Shown: in pieces, positions 21,900-31,573 of the stretch
Layout: each line of letters starts with the position of its first letter
How positions within the stretch are numbered: position 1 is the stretch's first letter
Source of the DNA: Mycolicibacter terrae
GTDB taxonomy: Bacteria; Actinomycetota; Actinomycetes; Mycobacteriales; Mycobacteriaceae
Direction of reading: 5' to 3'
Length of the DNA stretch: 64,000 bases
Assembly: GCF_010727125.1 (NCBI RefSeq)
Contig: NZ_AP022564.1
Coordinates: 2,480,001 to 2,544,000 of the forward strand
Notes under the pieces: model-generated
Told to the model about the DNA's origin: nothing
The model's input: the letters and a program-made list of their open reading frames with translations, nothing else
Database searches by the model: none
Made by a program: the position numbers and the translations under genes

Positions 21900-23054
21900 C
21901 TACTGAGCCGCGGGACCGGGTGTACCGGCCGGCCGGGCGCCGATCTGCGCCGCCAGCACGGTGGTCAGACCGATCAGCTGGTTGGCCGCGTCCACCAGGG
22001 CCAATCGCACCGAGCCGGCGTGGTCGGCGATCGCCCGGGCGGCCATCACACCGGCCGATAGCAGCGCCGGCTCGTCGAGGTCGATCTGACCGGCCAACAC
22101 CAGCACCGGCAGCTGCCGCGCCCGGGCCGCGGTGCACAGCGAGCCGATCACCTTCCCGTGCAGCGACTGCTGGTCGAACCGGCCCTCACCGGTGACCAGG
22201 ACGTCGGCGTCGGCGAGGGCGGCCGCCAGACCGGTGTGGCGGGCCACGATCTCCGCCCCGGATTCGGCGATCCCCCCCAGTGCCAGCAGCGCTGCGCCGA
22301 TCCCCCCGGCGGCGCCGGCCCCCGAGGCGGCGCTCACCTGCCGTCCGGCCGCGCCGTCGAGTTCGTTCGCCCAGGCGCTCAGGCGCGATTCGAGCACGGC
22401 CACGGTGGCGGCATCGGCACCCTTCTGCGGCCCGAACACCCGCGCCGCGCCCCACGGCCCCAGCAGCGGATATTCGACGTCGCAGGCCGCGATCAGTTCG
22501 ACGTCGGCGAGCCGCCGCCGGGCGACGGCCAGGCCGCCGAGTTCGTCGACCATGCCCCGTCCGCCGTCAGTGCTGGCGCTGCCGCCGAGTCCGACGACGA
22601 TCCGCTGCGCCCCGGCCGTCAGCGCCGCCTCGATGAGCCGGCCCACCCCCCTGCTGTGGGCGGCCAGCGCGGTGCTCGGCGATGGCGGACCGTCAAGCAG
22701 CGCCAAGCCGCAGGCCTGCGCACATTCCAGGTAAGCCGTCTTGGATGCGGCGTCCCAGAACCATTCGGCATCGGCCGGCTCGTCCAGCGGCCCGCTGACC
22801 CGGCACCGCTGCACCGTGCCCGGACCGGCGGTGCCCAGCACGGCGGCCAGCACCGCGACGAAGCCGGGGCCGCCGTCGGACTGCGGGGCGATCGCCAACC
22901 GGTCATGTGGACGGCTGCGGTGCCACCCGGTCGAGATGGCGGCGGCGGCCTGTACCGCGGTCAGGCTCTCGCCGTAACAGTCCGGCGCTATCAGCACCCG
23001 CAGCACGGTCGTCCCCGGGGCGGCTGAGGCGCCGGCACCGGAGTGGTCAGCCAT
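21900..23054 (-). CDS. Glycerate kinase family protein (Rv2205c-like)
   Basis: 384 aa from ATG 23054. Motifs of the GlxK-type glycerate kinases are present: the N-terminal [20 protein letters not shown] and, centrally, [18 protein letters not shown]. It should phosphorylate D-glycerate with ATP. The first 20 residues are Ala/Gly/Ser-rich and a downstream GTG ([12 protein letters not shown]) would give a protein closer to the usual 360-380 residues. The frame continues upstream antisense to the next gene but without family similarity. Ends 95 bases downstream of the Fe-S carrier gene's start region, tail to head on the same strand. Confidence 0.88.
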   Translation of the reverse strand: MADHSGAGASAAPGTTVLRVLIAPDCYGESLTAVQAAAAISTGWHRSRPHDRLAIAPQSDGGPGFVAVLAAVLGTAGPGTVQRCRVSGPLDEPADAEWFWDAASKTAYLECAQACGLALLDGPPSPSTALAAHSRGVGRLIEAALTAGAQRIVVGLGGSASTDGGRGMVDELGGLAVARRRLADVELIAACDVEYPLLGPWGAARVFGPQKGADAATVAVLESRLSAWANELDGAAGRQVSAASGAGAAGGIGAALLALGGIAESGAEIVARHTGLAAALADADVLVTGEGRFDQQSLHGKVIGSLCTAARARQLPVLVLAGQIDLDEPALLSAGVMAARAIADHAGSVRLALVDAANQLIGLTTVLAAQIGARPAGTPGPAAQ

Positions 23055-23114
23055 ACCGGCAGGGTATAGAGCCACACGGACGCCGTGGGAGCCCGGGCAA
23101 GTAATCTGGCGGGC

Positions 23115-23801
23115 GTGAAGTTGCCGGGACGCAGGAAAGATGAGGCGGGTCCCACGGAGACCGCTGACTCCGTGAGCGGTGCCGTCGACCTCGACAGCGC
23201 CGAATCCAGGGACACCGCGGGTGCCCGTGGCACGGCTCCCAAGGGCCGGCCCACCCCCAAGCGCAACGCGGCGGCCAAACGTCGCGGCCCGGTGGCACCG
23301 GCGCCGATGACCGCCGCGGAGGCCCGGGCCAGACGAAAGAGCCTGGCCGGGCCGAAGCTGAGCAAGGAAGAGCGCCGGATCCAGAAGGCCGAACGGCGGG
23401 AGCGGATGGCCCAGCGCCGGGAGCGGATGCTCGCCGGCGACGAGACTGCCCTGCTCGACCGCGACCGCGGCCCGGTGCGCCGGTACGTACGCGACATCGT
23501 CGACGCCCGCCGCAACCTGCTCGGCATGTTCATGCCGGTGGCCCTGGGGTTGATGTTCGTCATGATGGCGGTCCCGCAGATCCAGTTCTACATCTCGCCG
23601 GCGATGATGCTGCTGATGGTCGCGATGGCTGTCGACGGCGTCCTGCTGGCCCGAAAGGTCGGCAGGCTGGTCGACACCAGCTACCCCGACAGCACCGAGG
23701 CCCGGTGGAAACTGGGTCTCTACGCCGTCAGCCGGGCATCGACGCTGCGCCGGATGCGGGCCCCGCGCCCACAGGTGCGGCGCGGCGAACGACTCGGCTG
23801 A
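23115..23801 (+). CDS. Membrane protein of the Rv2206 family (DUF3043)
   Basis: 228 aa from GTG 23115 ([10 protein letters not shown]). The first 130 residues are very basic, Lys/Arg-rich ([19 protein letters not shown]), followed by two closely spaced transmembrane helices (about 142-160 and 165-185) and a cytoplasmic basic tail. This matches the actinobacterial DUF3043 layout and the Rv2206 position. Divergent from the glycerate kinase gene, with 60 bases between starts. Function unknown. Confidence 0.85.
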   Translation: MKLPGRRKDEAGPTETADSVSGAVDLDSAESRDTAGARGTAPKGRPTPKRNAAAKRRGPVAPAPMTAAEARARRKSLAGPKLSKEERRIQKAERRERMAQRRERMLAGDETALLDRDRGPVRRYVRDIVDARRNLLGMFMPVALGLMFVMMAVPQIQFYISPAMMLLMVAMAVDGVLLARKVGRLVDTSYPDSTEARWKLGLYAVSRASTLRRMRAPRPQVRRGERLG

Positions 23802-23823
23802 GTCCGGTTGGGGGCCGACAGCT

Positions 23824-24888
23824 TTGGACTTCGCAGAATTCCCGCCGGTCAGCCCGCCTGATGCGACGGTAGCCGCCGCCGCTCGTGCGCGGCAGAACTC
23901 GCTGACCAAGCCGCCGGGCTCGCTGGGCCGCCTCGAAGACCTCTCGGTGTGGCTGGCCGCCTGCCAAGGCCAGTGCCCGCCAAGGCAATTCGATCGGGTT
24001 CGGGTGGTGGTGTTCGCCGGCGATCATGGCGTGACCCGCGAAGCGGTGTCGGCGTACCCGTCGGAGGTGACCGCGCAGATGGCTGCCAACATCGAGCGCG
24101 GCGGCGCCGCCATCAACGCCCTGGCCACCGTCGCCGGCGCGGGCGTGCGGGTGGTGGACATGGCCATCGACAGCGACGCCGACGACTTCAGCGCATACCG
24201 GGTGCGCCGCGGCAGCGGCGACATCACCGGTGAAGACGCCCTGACCGCGGCCGAGACCGTCGCCGCAGTGGATGCGGGCCGCCGGATCGCCGACGATGAA
24301 GTCGACGCCGGGGCAGACCTGCTCATCCCCGGTGACATGGGCATCGGAAACACCACTGTCGCAGCGACTTTGGTCGCAGCACTGACCGGCGCCGAGCCTG
24401 TCGAGGCGGTCGGCCATGGGACCGGTATCGACGACGCCGGTTGGGCGCGCAAGACGGCGGCGGTGCGCGACGCGCTGTTCCGGTCTCGCCGGGTCTCCGA
24501 TCCGCTGGGGTTGCTGCGCTGCTGCGGCGGGGCCGACCTGGCGGCACTTGCGGGATTCTGCGCGCAGGCGGCCGTCCGGCGCACCCCGGTGCTGCTCGAC
24601 GGCTTGGCGTCGACGGCCGCCGCCCTGGTCGCCGAGCGGCTGGCCCCGGGCGCGCGCGCGTGGTGGCAGGCCGGCCACCGCTCCCCCGAACCGGCTCATG
24701 CGCTGGCCTGTGCGGCCTTGGGACTGGAACCGATCCTCGATCTGCGGATGCGGCTGGGCGAGGGTACCGGGGCTGCGGTGGCGCTGCCGATTCTGCGCGC
24801 CGCGGTCTCGGCGTTGGCGTCGATGTCGACCTTCGCCGAGGCGGGTGTGTCCGGGCCCTCCGAGGGGATAGCCGGAGCCGGCGGATGA
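23824..24888 (+). CDS. cobT: Nicotinate-nucleotide--dimethylbenzimidazole phosphoribosyltransferase
   Basis: 354 aa from TTG 23824, 22 bases after the previous stop. Conserved features: [19 protein letters not shown] near the N-terminus, [10 protein letters not shown], and GDMGIGNTT near residue 170. It makes alpha-ribazole phosphate for the lower ligand of cobalamin. No better start lies further in that keeps the conserved N-terminus, so the unusual TTG is kept. Its stop overlaps the cobS start (ATGA). Confidence 0.94.
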   Translation: MDFAEFPPVSPPDATVAAAARARQNSLTKPPGSLGRLEDLSVWLAACQGQCPPRQFDRVRVVVFAGDHGVTREAVSAYPSEVTAQMAANIERGGAAINALATVAGAGVRVVDMAIDSDADDFSAYRVRRGSGDITGEDALTAAETVAAVDAGRRIADDEVDAGADLLIPGDMGIGNTTVAATLVAALTGAEPVEAVGHGTGIDDAGWARKTAAVRDALFRSRRVSDPLGLLRCCGGADLAALAGFCAQAAVRRTPVLLDGLASTAAALVAERLAPGARAWWQAGHRSPEPAHALACAALGLEPILDLRMRLGEGTGAAVALPILRAAVSALASMSTFAEAGVSGPSEGIAGAGG

Positions 24889-25613
24889 TCCGATCGTTGG
24901 CCTCGGCGGTCGCGTTCGGAACGGCCCTGCGGCTGCCCGGCGCCGGCGGCCCGCCCGGGCGGGGGACGCTGACGGCACTTCCAGTCGTCGGAGCCGCCCT
25001 GGGGGTACTGGCGGCCGGGGTCGTCTGGGCCGGCGGGATCGCATTCGGTCCCGGTAGCGCCTTGACCGGGCTGCTCGCGGTGGCGGTGCTGCTCGCCGCG
25101 ACCCGCGGGCTGCACATCGACGGGGTGGCCGACACCGCCGACGGACTGGGCAGTTACCGGCCCGCGGCGCAGGCGCTACAGGTGATGCGGGACGGATCGA
25201 CCGGGCCGTTCGGCGTGGCGGCGGTGGTGCTGGTGGTGGGCCTGCAGGCGTTGGCGTTGCCGATGCTGGATGCGGCCGGGATCGTGGTCGCGGTGGGCGC
25301 GGGCCGGGTGGCGGCGGTGCTGGCCTGTCTGCGTTCGGTGCCCGCCGCGCCGGGTAGCACGTTGGGCGCCACCGTGGCGGGCAGTCAGCCGGCGCCGGTG
25401 GCGATGGCCTGGGTGCTGGTGCTGGCGGCGGGGTCGACGGTCGCCGGCTCGGCGCCATGGCACGGACCGCTGGCCGTCACCGTGGCGCTGGCCGCGGCGT
25501 TGCTACTGGTCAGGCATTGCGTGTGCCGGTTCGGCGGAATCACCGGCGACGTGCTGGGTGCCGCCGTCGAGTGGACCACCGTGCTGGTCGCGGTGCTGCT
25601 GGCTGCACTCTGA
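24885..25613 (+). CDS. cobS: Adenosylcobinamide-GDP ribazoletransferase (cobalamin synthase)
   Basis: 242 aa from ATG 24885, overlapping the cobT stop by ATGA. An integral membrane protein of about six helices; the family motif [16 protein letters not shown] and the later [12 protein letters not shown] lie in loops where adenosylcobinamide-GDP binds. It joins alpha-ribazole to adenosylcobinamide-GDP, the last assembly step of cobalamin. The longer frame upstream is antisense to nothing but overlaps cobT in another frame and is excluded. Confidence 0.94.
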   Translation: MIRSLASAVAFGTALRLPGAGGPPGRGTLTALPVVGAALGVLAAGVVWAGGIAFGPGSALTGLLAVAVLLAATRGLHIDGVADTADGLGSYRPAAQALQVMRDGSTGPFGVAAVVLVVGLQALALPMLDAAGIVVAVGAGRVAAVLACLRSVPAAPGSTLGATVAGSQPAPVAMAWVLVLAAGSTVAGSAPWHGPLAVTVALAAALLLVRHCVCRFGGITGDVLGAAVEWTTVLVAVLLAAL

Positions 25614-25737
25614 TCCCGTCCGATAAGGACCATTTCTCCGAACTTATAGACATTTCTCCCTGTTGGTGCCTTACTTACAGAGCAGGTTTGTGCAAATGGA
25701 ACCAGCATTAACATGTGGTTTCGCGGAGAGGACACCG

Positions 25738-25902
25738 ATGGCTCGCCATCACCGCTACAGCAAGCGAAGCCGGGAATCCCGCAAGGCGATGACCGATGGC
25801 TTCGGCGACGTATCCGAAGACCCGGGGGCCGACGACGTCGCCGTCGAGGACTGGTCGACGGAGGCTGACGAGCCGGATTCCCCGCCGGGGCCGGCGGGCT
25901 GA
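25738..25902 (+). CDS. Small basic-to-acidic hypothetical protein (54 aa)
   Basis: ATG 25738 follows a GGAGAGGA-type ribosome-binding site in an unusually A+T-rich leader. The product is basic at the N-terminus (ARHHRYSKRSRESRK) and acidic at the C-terminus, with no membrane segment. I do not recognise it. It sits where M. tuberculosis has Rv2209, to which it bears no resemblance. A short near-palindrome follows the gene. Coding is plausible but not proven. Confidence 0.45.
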   Translation: MARHHRYSKRSRESRKAMTDGFGDVSEDPGADDVAVEDWSTEADEPDSPPGPAG

Positions 25903-25950
25903 ACCGGCCGATACCGGACAGCAATGAGCCGGAGAGTTCCGGCCAAGAAG

Positions 25951-25970
25951 TGCAGTAGTCGATTACTGCA
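25951..25970. repeat. 20-bp near-perfect palindrome, operator or hairpin
   Basis: TGCAGTA and TACTGCA flank a GTCGAT core; 18 of 20 positions are symmetrical. It lies 48 bases after the 54-aa gene and 70 bases before the PGRS start. There is no T-tract after it, so a classical terminator is unlikely; an operator for the PGRS gene is the alternative. Confidence 0.4.
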
Positions 25971-26039
25971 TCCCCCTCCTTCTCAGAGGCATAACGTCCG
26001 TGCTTATCGGATGATGAGATTCTCTCGAGGGAGTGGGTC

Positions 26040-27896
26040 ATGCCCGGTCATCAGCACAGGACAAATCGTCGCCCCACCCCAGCGGTCCACCGGCGCGGCC
26101 GGCCCATCGGGTTGGCCGGCGTGGCCAGTGCGTTCGTGGCGTTCGGTATGAGCCCACTGGCCCCCGCCCCCGCCCAGGCCGACCCGCTGACGGACTGGAT
26201 CGTCGACCTGCTCGATCCGGCGAACTGGTCGTGGCTGGGCGCCGAGAGCGCCGGCAGCCTCGACGTGGCGGACTGGGGTGGTTTCCTTTCCGGTCTCGGC
26301 GACCCGGTCGGCACCGAGTTGGCGGCGTCACCGGCCGCGGCCACCGACCCCACCATGGCCGACTGGTTCGACACCTGGATCTATGCCCCGCTGCATCAGG
26401 CCGGCCAGGACTGGCTGGCCACCCAGTCCGGTACCGACGTCAGCACCTGGATCAACAACACCTTCGGCAACGGCCAGATGCTGATCGGCAACGGCGCGGA
26501 CGGTATCGACGGCGGCACCAACGAACAAGCCATGGGCGGTGCCGGCGGGCTCTGGTTCGGCGACGGCGGCGACGGCGGCACCGCTTTCGGCGGCTGGGGC
26601 GGCAACGGCGGCAACGCCGGATTCTTCGGCAACGGTGGCGACGGCGGCCACGGCGGCGGTTTCGGGTCCGGACCCTATCCCGGCGATGCCGGCGACGGCG
26701 GGAACGGCGGCACCTTCATGGGCCACGGCGGCCACGGCGGGGAGGGCGGGGACGGCGGGGACGGCTTGAACGGCAGCTACGGCGGGGACGGTGGCAACGC
26801 GGTGGCCTGGCTGTTCGGCAACGGCGGAGCCGGCGGGCACGGCGGCAACGGCGGCAACGGCACCGCCGGCGCGGTGGGCGGCGACGGCTGGTACGGGGGC
26901 AACGGCGGCAAAAGCGCCGCGCTGTTCGGTGACGGCGGCATCGGCGGTGCCGGCGGCAACGGCGGTGACGGCGGGGCCGCGAGCGCCGTCGGTGACGGCG
27001 GTAGTGGCGGCTACGGCGGTCTCGGCGGCAGCGGCGGTGACACCGTTGCCGGCGTCGGCGGTGGCGGCGGAGCCGGTGGAAACGGCGGCAACGGCGGCGA
27101 CGGCGGCGCCACTTCCGGTAGCGGCGGCAGCGGCGGCGTCGGCGCGATGGGCGGCATGAGCGGCAGCGGCCCGGGCGGCCGGCTCTCCGGGGTCGGCGGC
27201 GACGGCGGCCGGGGCGGCGATGGCGGCGGCGCCAGCGCCGCCGGTTACTCGGCGGGTCGCGGCAACGGCGGAGGGTGGGGCGGCCCCGGTGAGTTCGGTG
27301 GGGCGGGCGGCGACGGGGGCGCGGGCGGCAACGGCAGCGGAGGCGCGAGCGGTGCGGCCGGCGGCGCCGGCGGGACGTCGGGGCTCGGCGTCGCCGGCAC
27401 CGGGGCGGGCGGCAACGGCGGCCACGGCGGCGGCGACGGCGGCGGCGTCGGCGGTATGGGCGGCAGCGGGGCCGCCGCCGCCTCAGGCACCACCGCCGGA
27501 GGTGGAGGCGGTGGCGGGGGCGGCGTCGGAAGTGCCGGTGGCACCGGTGGTGCGGGCGGCGCAGGCGGTGCAGGCGGCACCGGTAGCGGCCTGGACATCA
27601 CCGGCCACGTCGCAGGGGTGGGGGGCTCCGGCGGGCATGGCGGAGAGGGCGGCCACGGCATCGGGACCGACAGCACCGGCGGCGTCGGTGGGGCCGGTGG
27701 GTCCGGTGGTGTCGGCACCGGAATTCGCGGCATAGGAGGCGGCTTCGGCATCGGAGGGGCCGGCGGAACCGGCGGCGCCGGCGGTACGGCCTTCAATGGC
27801 GGCACCGGTGGAGCTGGCGGCGCCGGCGGCATCGGCGGGAACGGGCGGCAGCACCGCCGTTCTCGGGCAAGGCGCCCTCGGCGGCGGCGGCGGTGA
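26040..27896 (+). CDS. Exported PGRS-repeat protein with signal peptide instead of a PE domain; frameshifted at the 3' end
   Basis: 618 codons from ATG 26040. Residues 1-47 look like a signal peptide (Arg-rich start, then LAGVASAFVAFGMSPLAPA, cleavage after AQA). A unique region (about 48-160, with DPLTDWIVDLLDPANW) precedes some 450 residues of GGxGG-type PGRS repeats, mostly Gly, Ala, Asn and Asp. No PE domain is present. The last 12 codons turn abruptly Arg/His-rich (RQHRRSRARRPRRRR), while Gly-Ala repeats continue in the +1 frame to 28203. The in-frame product therefore appears truncated by a one-base insertion near the G-run at 27837-27847. PGRS proteins of PE_PGRS type are cell-surface or secreted through ESX-5; this N-terminus points to Sec export. 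Confidence 0.75.
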   Translation: MPGHQHRTNRRPTPAVHRRGRPIGLAGVASAFVAFGMSPLAPAPAQADPLTDWIVDLLDPANWSWLGAESAGSLDVADWGGFLSGLGDPVGTELAASPAAATDPTMADWFDTWIYAPLHQAGQDWLATQSGTDVSTWINNTFGNGQMLIGNGADGIDGGTNEQAMGGAGGLWFGDGGDGGTAFGGWGGNGGNAGFFGNGGDGGHGGGFGSGPYPGDAGDGGNGGTFMGHGGHGGEGGDGGDGLNGSYGGDGGNAVAWLFGNGGAGGHGGNGGNGTAGAVGGDGWYGGNGGKSAALFGDGGIGGAGGNGGDGGAASAVGDGGSGGYGGLGGSGGDTVAGVGGGGGAGGNGGNGGDGGATSGSGGSGGVGAMGGMSGSGPGGRLSGVGGDGGRGGDGGGASAAGYSAGRGNGGGWGGPGEFGGAGGDGGAGGNGSGGASGAAGGAGGTSGLGVAGTGAGGNGGHGGGDGGGVGGMGGSGAAAASGTTAGGGGGGGGGVGSAGGTGGAGGAGGAGGTGSGLDITGHVAGVGGSGGHGGEGGHGIGTDSTGGVGGAGGSGGVGTGIRGIGGGFGIGGAGGTGGAGGTAFNGGTGGAGGAGGIGGNGRQHRRSRARRPRRRRR

Positions 27897-28203
27897 CGGC
27901 GGCGCCGGCGGCACGGCCGACGGCTTCGTCGACGCGGGAGCCGACGGCTACAACGACGACACCGGCGGGGTGGGCGGCGACGGCGGCGCAGGCGGCGATG
28001 CGACCACCGCCGTGGCGGGCACCGCCTCGGGTGGCTGGGGCGGAACCGGCGGAGCCGGCGGGGTGGCGCACCCGGGCGCCAGTGGCAGCGGCGGGGTCGG
28101 CGGCGCGGGCGCCGACGTCACCGACGGCTTCGGCGCCTCCGGCGGCGACGGCGGCCCCGGCGGTGCCGACGGCACACCCGGGACGCCCGGGGTACCGGGC
28201 TGA
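27796..28203 (+). pseudogene. Out-of-frame C-terminal PGRS segment of the preceding gene
   Basis: The +1 frame relative to the PGRS gene carries Gly/Ala/Asp repeats without interruption from about 27840 and ends in GTPGTPGVPG before the stop at 28203. Composition and repeat pattern are those of the upstream PGRS domain and there is no independent start with a ribosome-binding site. It is best read as the original C-terminus, detached by an indel, or a sequencing error in a G-rich run. Confidence 0.65.
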
Positions 28204-28216
28204 TCAGGCGGGCCGT

Positions 28217-29323
28217 TCAGTCCAGCCGGGCCATCCAGCCGTGGGTGTCGGCGAAGGTGCCGCGCTGGATGCCGGTCAAGGTGTCGCGCAGCGCCATGGT
28301 GACCTCACCGGGCCGGCCGTCGGCGATGGTGAACTCCCCGTCCGCGGATTTGACCTGCGACACCGGGGTGATGACGGCGGCGGTGCCGCAGGCGAAGACC
28401 TCGGTGATCTCGCCGGAAGCGGCCTTCTTCTGCCACTCACTGACATCGATCTTGCGTTCTTCGACCGCGAAGCCGGCGTCGGTGGCCAGCTGCAGCAACG
28501 AGTCGCGGGTGATACCGGGCAGCAGTGAGCCGGAGAGTTCCGGCGTGACCAGCCGCGCCGAGCCACCGGCGCCGAACACGAAGAACAGGTTCATCCCGCC
28601 CATCTCTTCGACGTAGCGCCGCTCGGCCGCATCCAGCCACACCACCTGGTCGCAGCCGTTGTCGGTGGCCTGCGCCTGGGCCACCAGCGACGCCGCGTAG
28701 TTCCCGCCGAACTTGGCCGCTCCGGTACCGCCCGGGCAGGCCCGCACGTACTCCGTCGACAGCCACACACTCACCGGCTTGATGCCGCCCTTGAAGTACG
28801 CCCCGGCCGGCGAGCCCATCACCAGGCAGCGGTACTCGTTGGCCGGCCGTACCCCCAGTCCCGGCTCGGTGGCGAAGATGAAGGGGCGAAGGTACAGCGA
28901 TTCCTCGCCGCCGGCCGCCGGCACCCAGGACCCGTCCACGGCGATCAGCTGCCGCAGCGATTCGATGAACAGATCGTCGGGAAGTTCCGGGATCGCCAGC
29001 CGCCGAGCCGACGCGCGCATCCGGGCGGCGTTGGCCTCCGGCCGGAACGACACGATCGAACCATCCGTCCAGCGGTAGGCCTTCAGCCCCTCGAAGACCT
29101 CCTGCGCGTAGTGCAGGACGATCGCCGACGGGTCCAGTTCGATCGGCCCGTAGGGCATGACCCGCGCGTTGTGCCAGCCGGCCTCGACGGTGTAGTCGAT
29201 CGAGACCATGTGGTCGGTGTGGTACTTGCCGAAACCCGGGTCGGCCAGGATGGATTCGCGTACCTCGTCAGGAGTCGGGTTCGCTGTGACCGACACGTGG
29301 AACTCGAGGAGGCCGCTTTTCAT
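28217..29323 (-). CDS. ilvE: Branched-chain amino acid aminotransferase
   Basis: 368 aa from ATG 29323, the length of M. tuberculosis IlvE (Rv2210c). Fold type IV PLP enzyme; the Schiff-base lysine is Lys204 in [12 protein letters not shown], and [12 protein letters not shown] and ITRDSLL are further family motifs. It catalyses the last step of leucine, isoleucine and valine synthesis. The frame extends upstream past this ATG, but that part overlaps gcvT's end and is not conserved. It is 13 bases from the convergent PGRS stop. Confidence 0.95.
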   Translation of the reverse strand: MKSGLLEFHVSVTANPTPDEVRESILADPGFGKYHTDHMVSIDYTVEAGWHNARVMPYGPIELDPSAIVLHYAQEVFEGLKAYRWTDGSIVSFRPEANAARMRASARRLAIPELPDDLFIESLRQLIAVDGSWVPAAGGEESLYLRPFIFATEPGLGVRPANEYRCLVMGSPAGAYFKGGIKPVSVWLSTEYVRACPGGTGAAKFGGNYAASLVAQAQATDNGCDQVVWLDAAERRYVEEMGGMNLFFVFGAGGSARLVTPELSGSLLPGITRDSLLQLATDAGFAVEERKIDVSEWQKKAASGEITEVFACGTAAVITPVSQVKSADGEFTIADGRPGEVTMALRDTLTGIQRGTFADTHGWMARLD

Positions 29324-29346
29324 GCAGCGATTGTATAACCGGTGCG

Positions 29347-30441
29347 CTAGCGGGTTTTTGCCGTCACGAACGGCGGCTGTAGCACCTCGCACTCGACCGG
29401 GCGGCCCCGCACGTCGACGGTCAGCTGCGCGCCGTCGGCGATCTCGGCGTGCACGTCGATCAACGCCAGCGCGATACCGGCCTTGAGCGTCGGCGAGAAG
29501 GTGCCCGAGGTGGTGATCCCGACCTGCCGGTCGCCGTCGAGCACCGCCAGGTCGGCCCGCAGCACGCCCCGCCCGGTCGCGCGCAGCCCGCGCAGCAGCC
29601 GTTCCGGGCCTGCCGCCTTCTCCGCCAGCAGCGCCTCACGTCCGAAGAACGCCTCTTTCTTCCAGCCGATCGCCCACCCGCAGCGCGCCTGCAGCGGCGA
29701 GATGGCAGGCGACAACTCGTGACCGTGCAGCGGATAGCCCATCTCGGTGCGCAGCGTGTCGCGGGCGCCCAGACCGGCCAGCTCCCCTCCGGCCTGTGCC
29801 ACCGCCGCCACCAGCGCGTCGAACACCACCGCCGCGGTGTCCCACTCCGGCAGCAGCTCATAGCCGTGTTCGCCGGTGTAGCCACTGCGGCATACCCGCA
29901 CCGGCACGCCGGCGTAGCTGGCGTCGGTGAACGCCATGTAGTCCATCTCGGTCGGCAGTCCCAAACCGGCCAGCACCTCGGTCGATCGCGGGCCCTGCAC
30001 CGCCAGCACCGCGCGCGAGCGGTGCTCGTCGGTGATCGTCACCCCGGCCGGCGCAGCCTCCCGCAGGACGGCCACCACCGCCGCGGTGTTGGCCGCATTG
30101 GGAACCAGAAAAATCTCGTCGTCGGCGACGTAGTAGGCGATCAAGTCGTCGATGACGCCACCGGATTCGTTGCAGCACAACGTGTATTGCGCTTTGCCCG
30201 GCCCTATCCTGCCCAGGTCGTTGGTGAGCGTCGCGTTGATGAACGCCGCGGCGCCCGGGCCGGCCACGGTCGCCTTGCCCAGGTGGCTGACATCGAACAG
30301 ACCCACCGCGCTGCGGGTGGCGTTGTGCTCGGACACGGTGCCGGCATAGGACACCGGCATCAGCCAGCCACCGAATTCGGCGAAGCTGGCGCCCAGCTCG
30401 CGGTGACGGTCTTCCAGGGGTCCGTGTTGCAGTTCGCTCAC
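29347..30441 (-). CDS. gcvT: Aminomethyltransferase, glycine cleavage T protein
   Basis: 364 aa from GTG 30441 ([20 protein letters not shown]). Family motifs: [10 protein letters not shown] near residue 46, the folate-site region [14 protein letters not shown], and [10 protein letters not shown]. It transfers the methylene group from the lipoyl H protein to tetrahydrofolate. H and P proteins are encoded elsewhere. It lies 23 bases upstream of ilvE in the same direction. The start is chosen over one eight codons upstream because family members begin near here. Confidence 0.93.
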   Translation of the reverse strand: MSELQHGPLEDRHRELGASFAEFGGWLMPVSYAGTVSEHNATRSAVGLFDVSHLGKATVAGPGAAAFINATLTNDLGRIGPGKAQYTLCCNESGGVIDDLIAYYVADDEIFLVPNAANTAAVVAVLREAAPAGVTITDEHRSRAVLAVQGPRSTEVLAGLGLPTEMDYMAFTDASYAGVPVRVCRSGYTGEHGYELLPEWDTAAVVFDALVAAVAQAGGELAGLGARDTLRTEMGYPLHGHELSPAISPLQARCGWAIGWKKEAFFGREALLAEKAAGPERLLRGLRATGRGVLRADLAVLDGDRQVGITTSGTFSPTLKAGIALALIDVHAEIADGAQLTVDVRGRPVECEVLQPPFVTAKTR

Positions 30442-30473
30442 GACGAGCCAGCCTAATCGGCACACTTGTGTAG

Positions 30474-31562
30474 GTGGTTGATTGGGACGCGCTCGAAAGC
30501 GCGGGAATCGCCGACGCGCGCCAGCGCGCCGGCCTGCTTGAGTACCTGGATCACCTCGGCTTCACCACCGAGCAGATGGCCGAGGCCGAGCGCCAGGGCC
30601 GGCTGTTCGGGCTGGCCGGTGACGTGGTGGGGCGCTCCGGTCCGCCCGACTACACACTGCGGACCGCCGCCGAGGCGTTGGGCGTACCGGTGGGCGATGT
30701 CGAGCGCGCCTGGACGATGCTCGGGCTCAGCGTCGCCAGTGCGGACACGCCCGCGCTGAGCCAGGCCGACGTCGACGGGCTGGCCACCTGGGTCGAGATG
30801 CGGTCCAACCTGGGCGAGCCGGTCGACGGATTCCTGCGGGTGCTCGGGGCGACGATGGCCCGGCTGGCCGAGGCCGAGTCGTCGATGATCCGGATCAGCG
30901 AGCCCGACGTGTGGCTGGGCCACACCTTCGACGAACTCTCCACCGCGCGGGCCTGGCGGTCCGTCGCGGAGTTCATCCCGCGCCTCGGCGCGATGATCGA
31001 CGCCGTGCACCGCCAGCATCAGGTCAGCGCCCGGACGTTCCTCGAGGGGCTGGCCGCTGGGCCGACGGCGAGCATGATGTGCGGCGTGGGCTTCGCCGAC
31101 CTGACCGGTTTCACCGCGCTGACCCAGGTGCTCTCGTCCGAGGAACTGGCGAACCTGCTCACCGAGTTCGGCGGCAGCGTCTCCGACGTGGTGCATGCCG
31201 ACGGCGGACGGGTGGTCAAGTTCATCGGCGACGCCGTGATGTGGGTGAGCGCCAGCGCGGAACTGCTGGCCAAGGCGGCGTGCGACCTGGTCAACCACCC
31301 CAAAGCCCGCAAGGTGGGTCTGCGGGTGCGGGCCGGGCTGGGCTACGGCGAAGTGCTGGCCATCAACGGCGACTACTTCGGCAACCCGGTGAATCTGGCC
31401 GCGCGCCTGGTGGATGCCGCTGCCCCCGGGCAGGTTCTGGCCTGCGCCGGCGTGGTCAAGGAATTGCCCGACTGGCCCGCTGTCGAACGGGGGCCGTTGG
31501 CGCTCAAGGGTTTCGACGAGCCCATCCCGGCATACGAGCTGGGCCCGCCCGCCGGTCGTTAG
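30474..31562 (+). CDS. Class III adenylate cyclase (Rv2212-like)
   Basis: 362 aa from GTG 30474. The N-terminal 190 residues form a helical regulatory domain; the catalytic domain (about 200-350) has the metal aspartates in [15 protein letters not shown] (near 205) and [11 protein letters not shown] (near 250) and the region [12 protein letters not shown] for dimer-shared transition-state residues. It should make cAMP from ATP. Rv2212 is soluble, and this protein also lacks membrane helices. Divergent from gcvT with only 32 bases between starts, so promoters overlap. Confidence 0.92.
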   Translation: MVDWDALESAGIADARQRAGLLEYLDHLGFTTEQMAEAERQGRLFGLAGDVVGRSGPPDYTLRTAAEALGVPVGDVERAWTMLGLSVASADTPALSQADVDGLATWVEMRSNLGEPVDGFLRVLGATMARLAEAESSMIRISEPDVWLGHTFDELSTARAWRSVAEFIPRLGAMIDAVHRQHQVSARTFLEGLAAGPTASMMCGVGFADLTGFTALTQVLSSEELANLLTEFGGSVSDVVHADGGRVVKFIGDAVMWVSASAELLAKAACDLVNHPKARKVGLRVRAGLGYGEVLAINGDYFGNPVNLAARLVDAAAPGQVLACAGVVKELPDWPAVERGPLALKGFDEPIPAYELGPPAGR

Positions 31563-31573
31563 GGTGAGTGCTT

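Noticed and set aside
26328..27425. Ala-rich minus-strand frame opposite the PGRS gene
   Set aside because: Complement of GGN/GCN repeats always yields Ala/Pro-rich frames; no start with a ribosome-binding site.
26500..28200. Possible CRISPR or tandem repeat array
   Set aside because: Repeats are short degenerate glycine codons of the PGRS domain without uniform spacers; no CRISPR array is present in the window.
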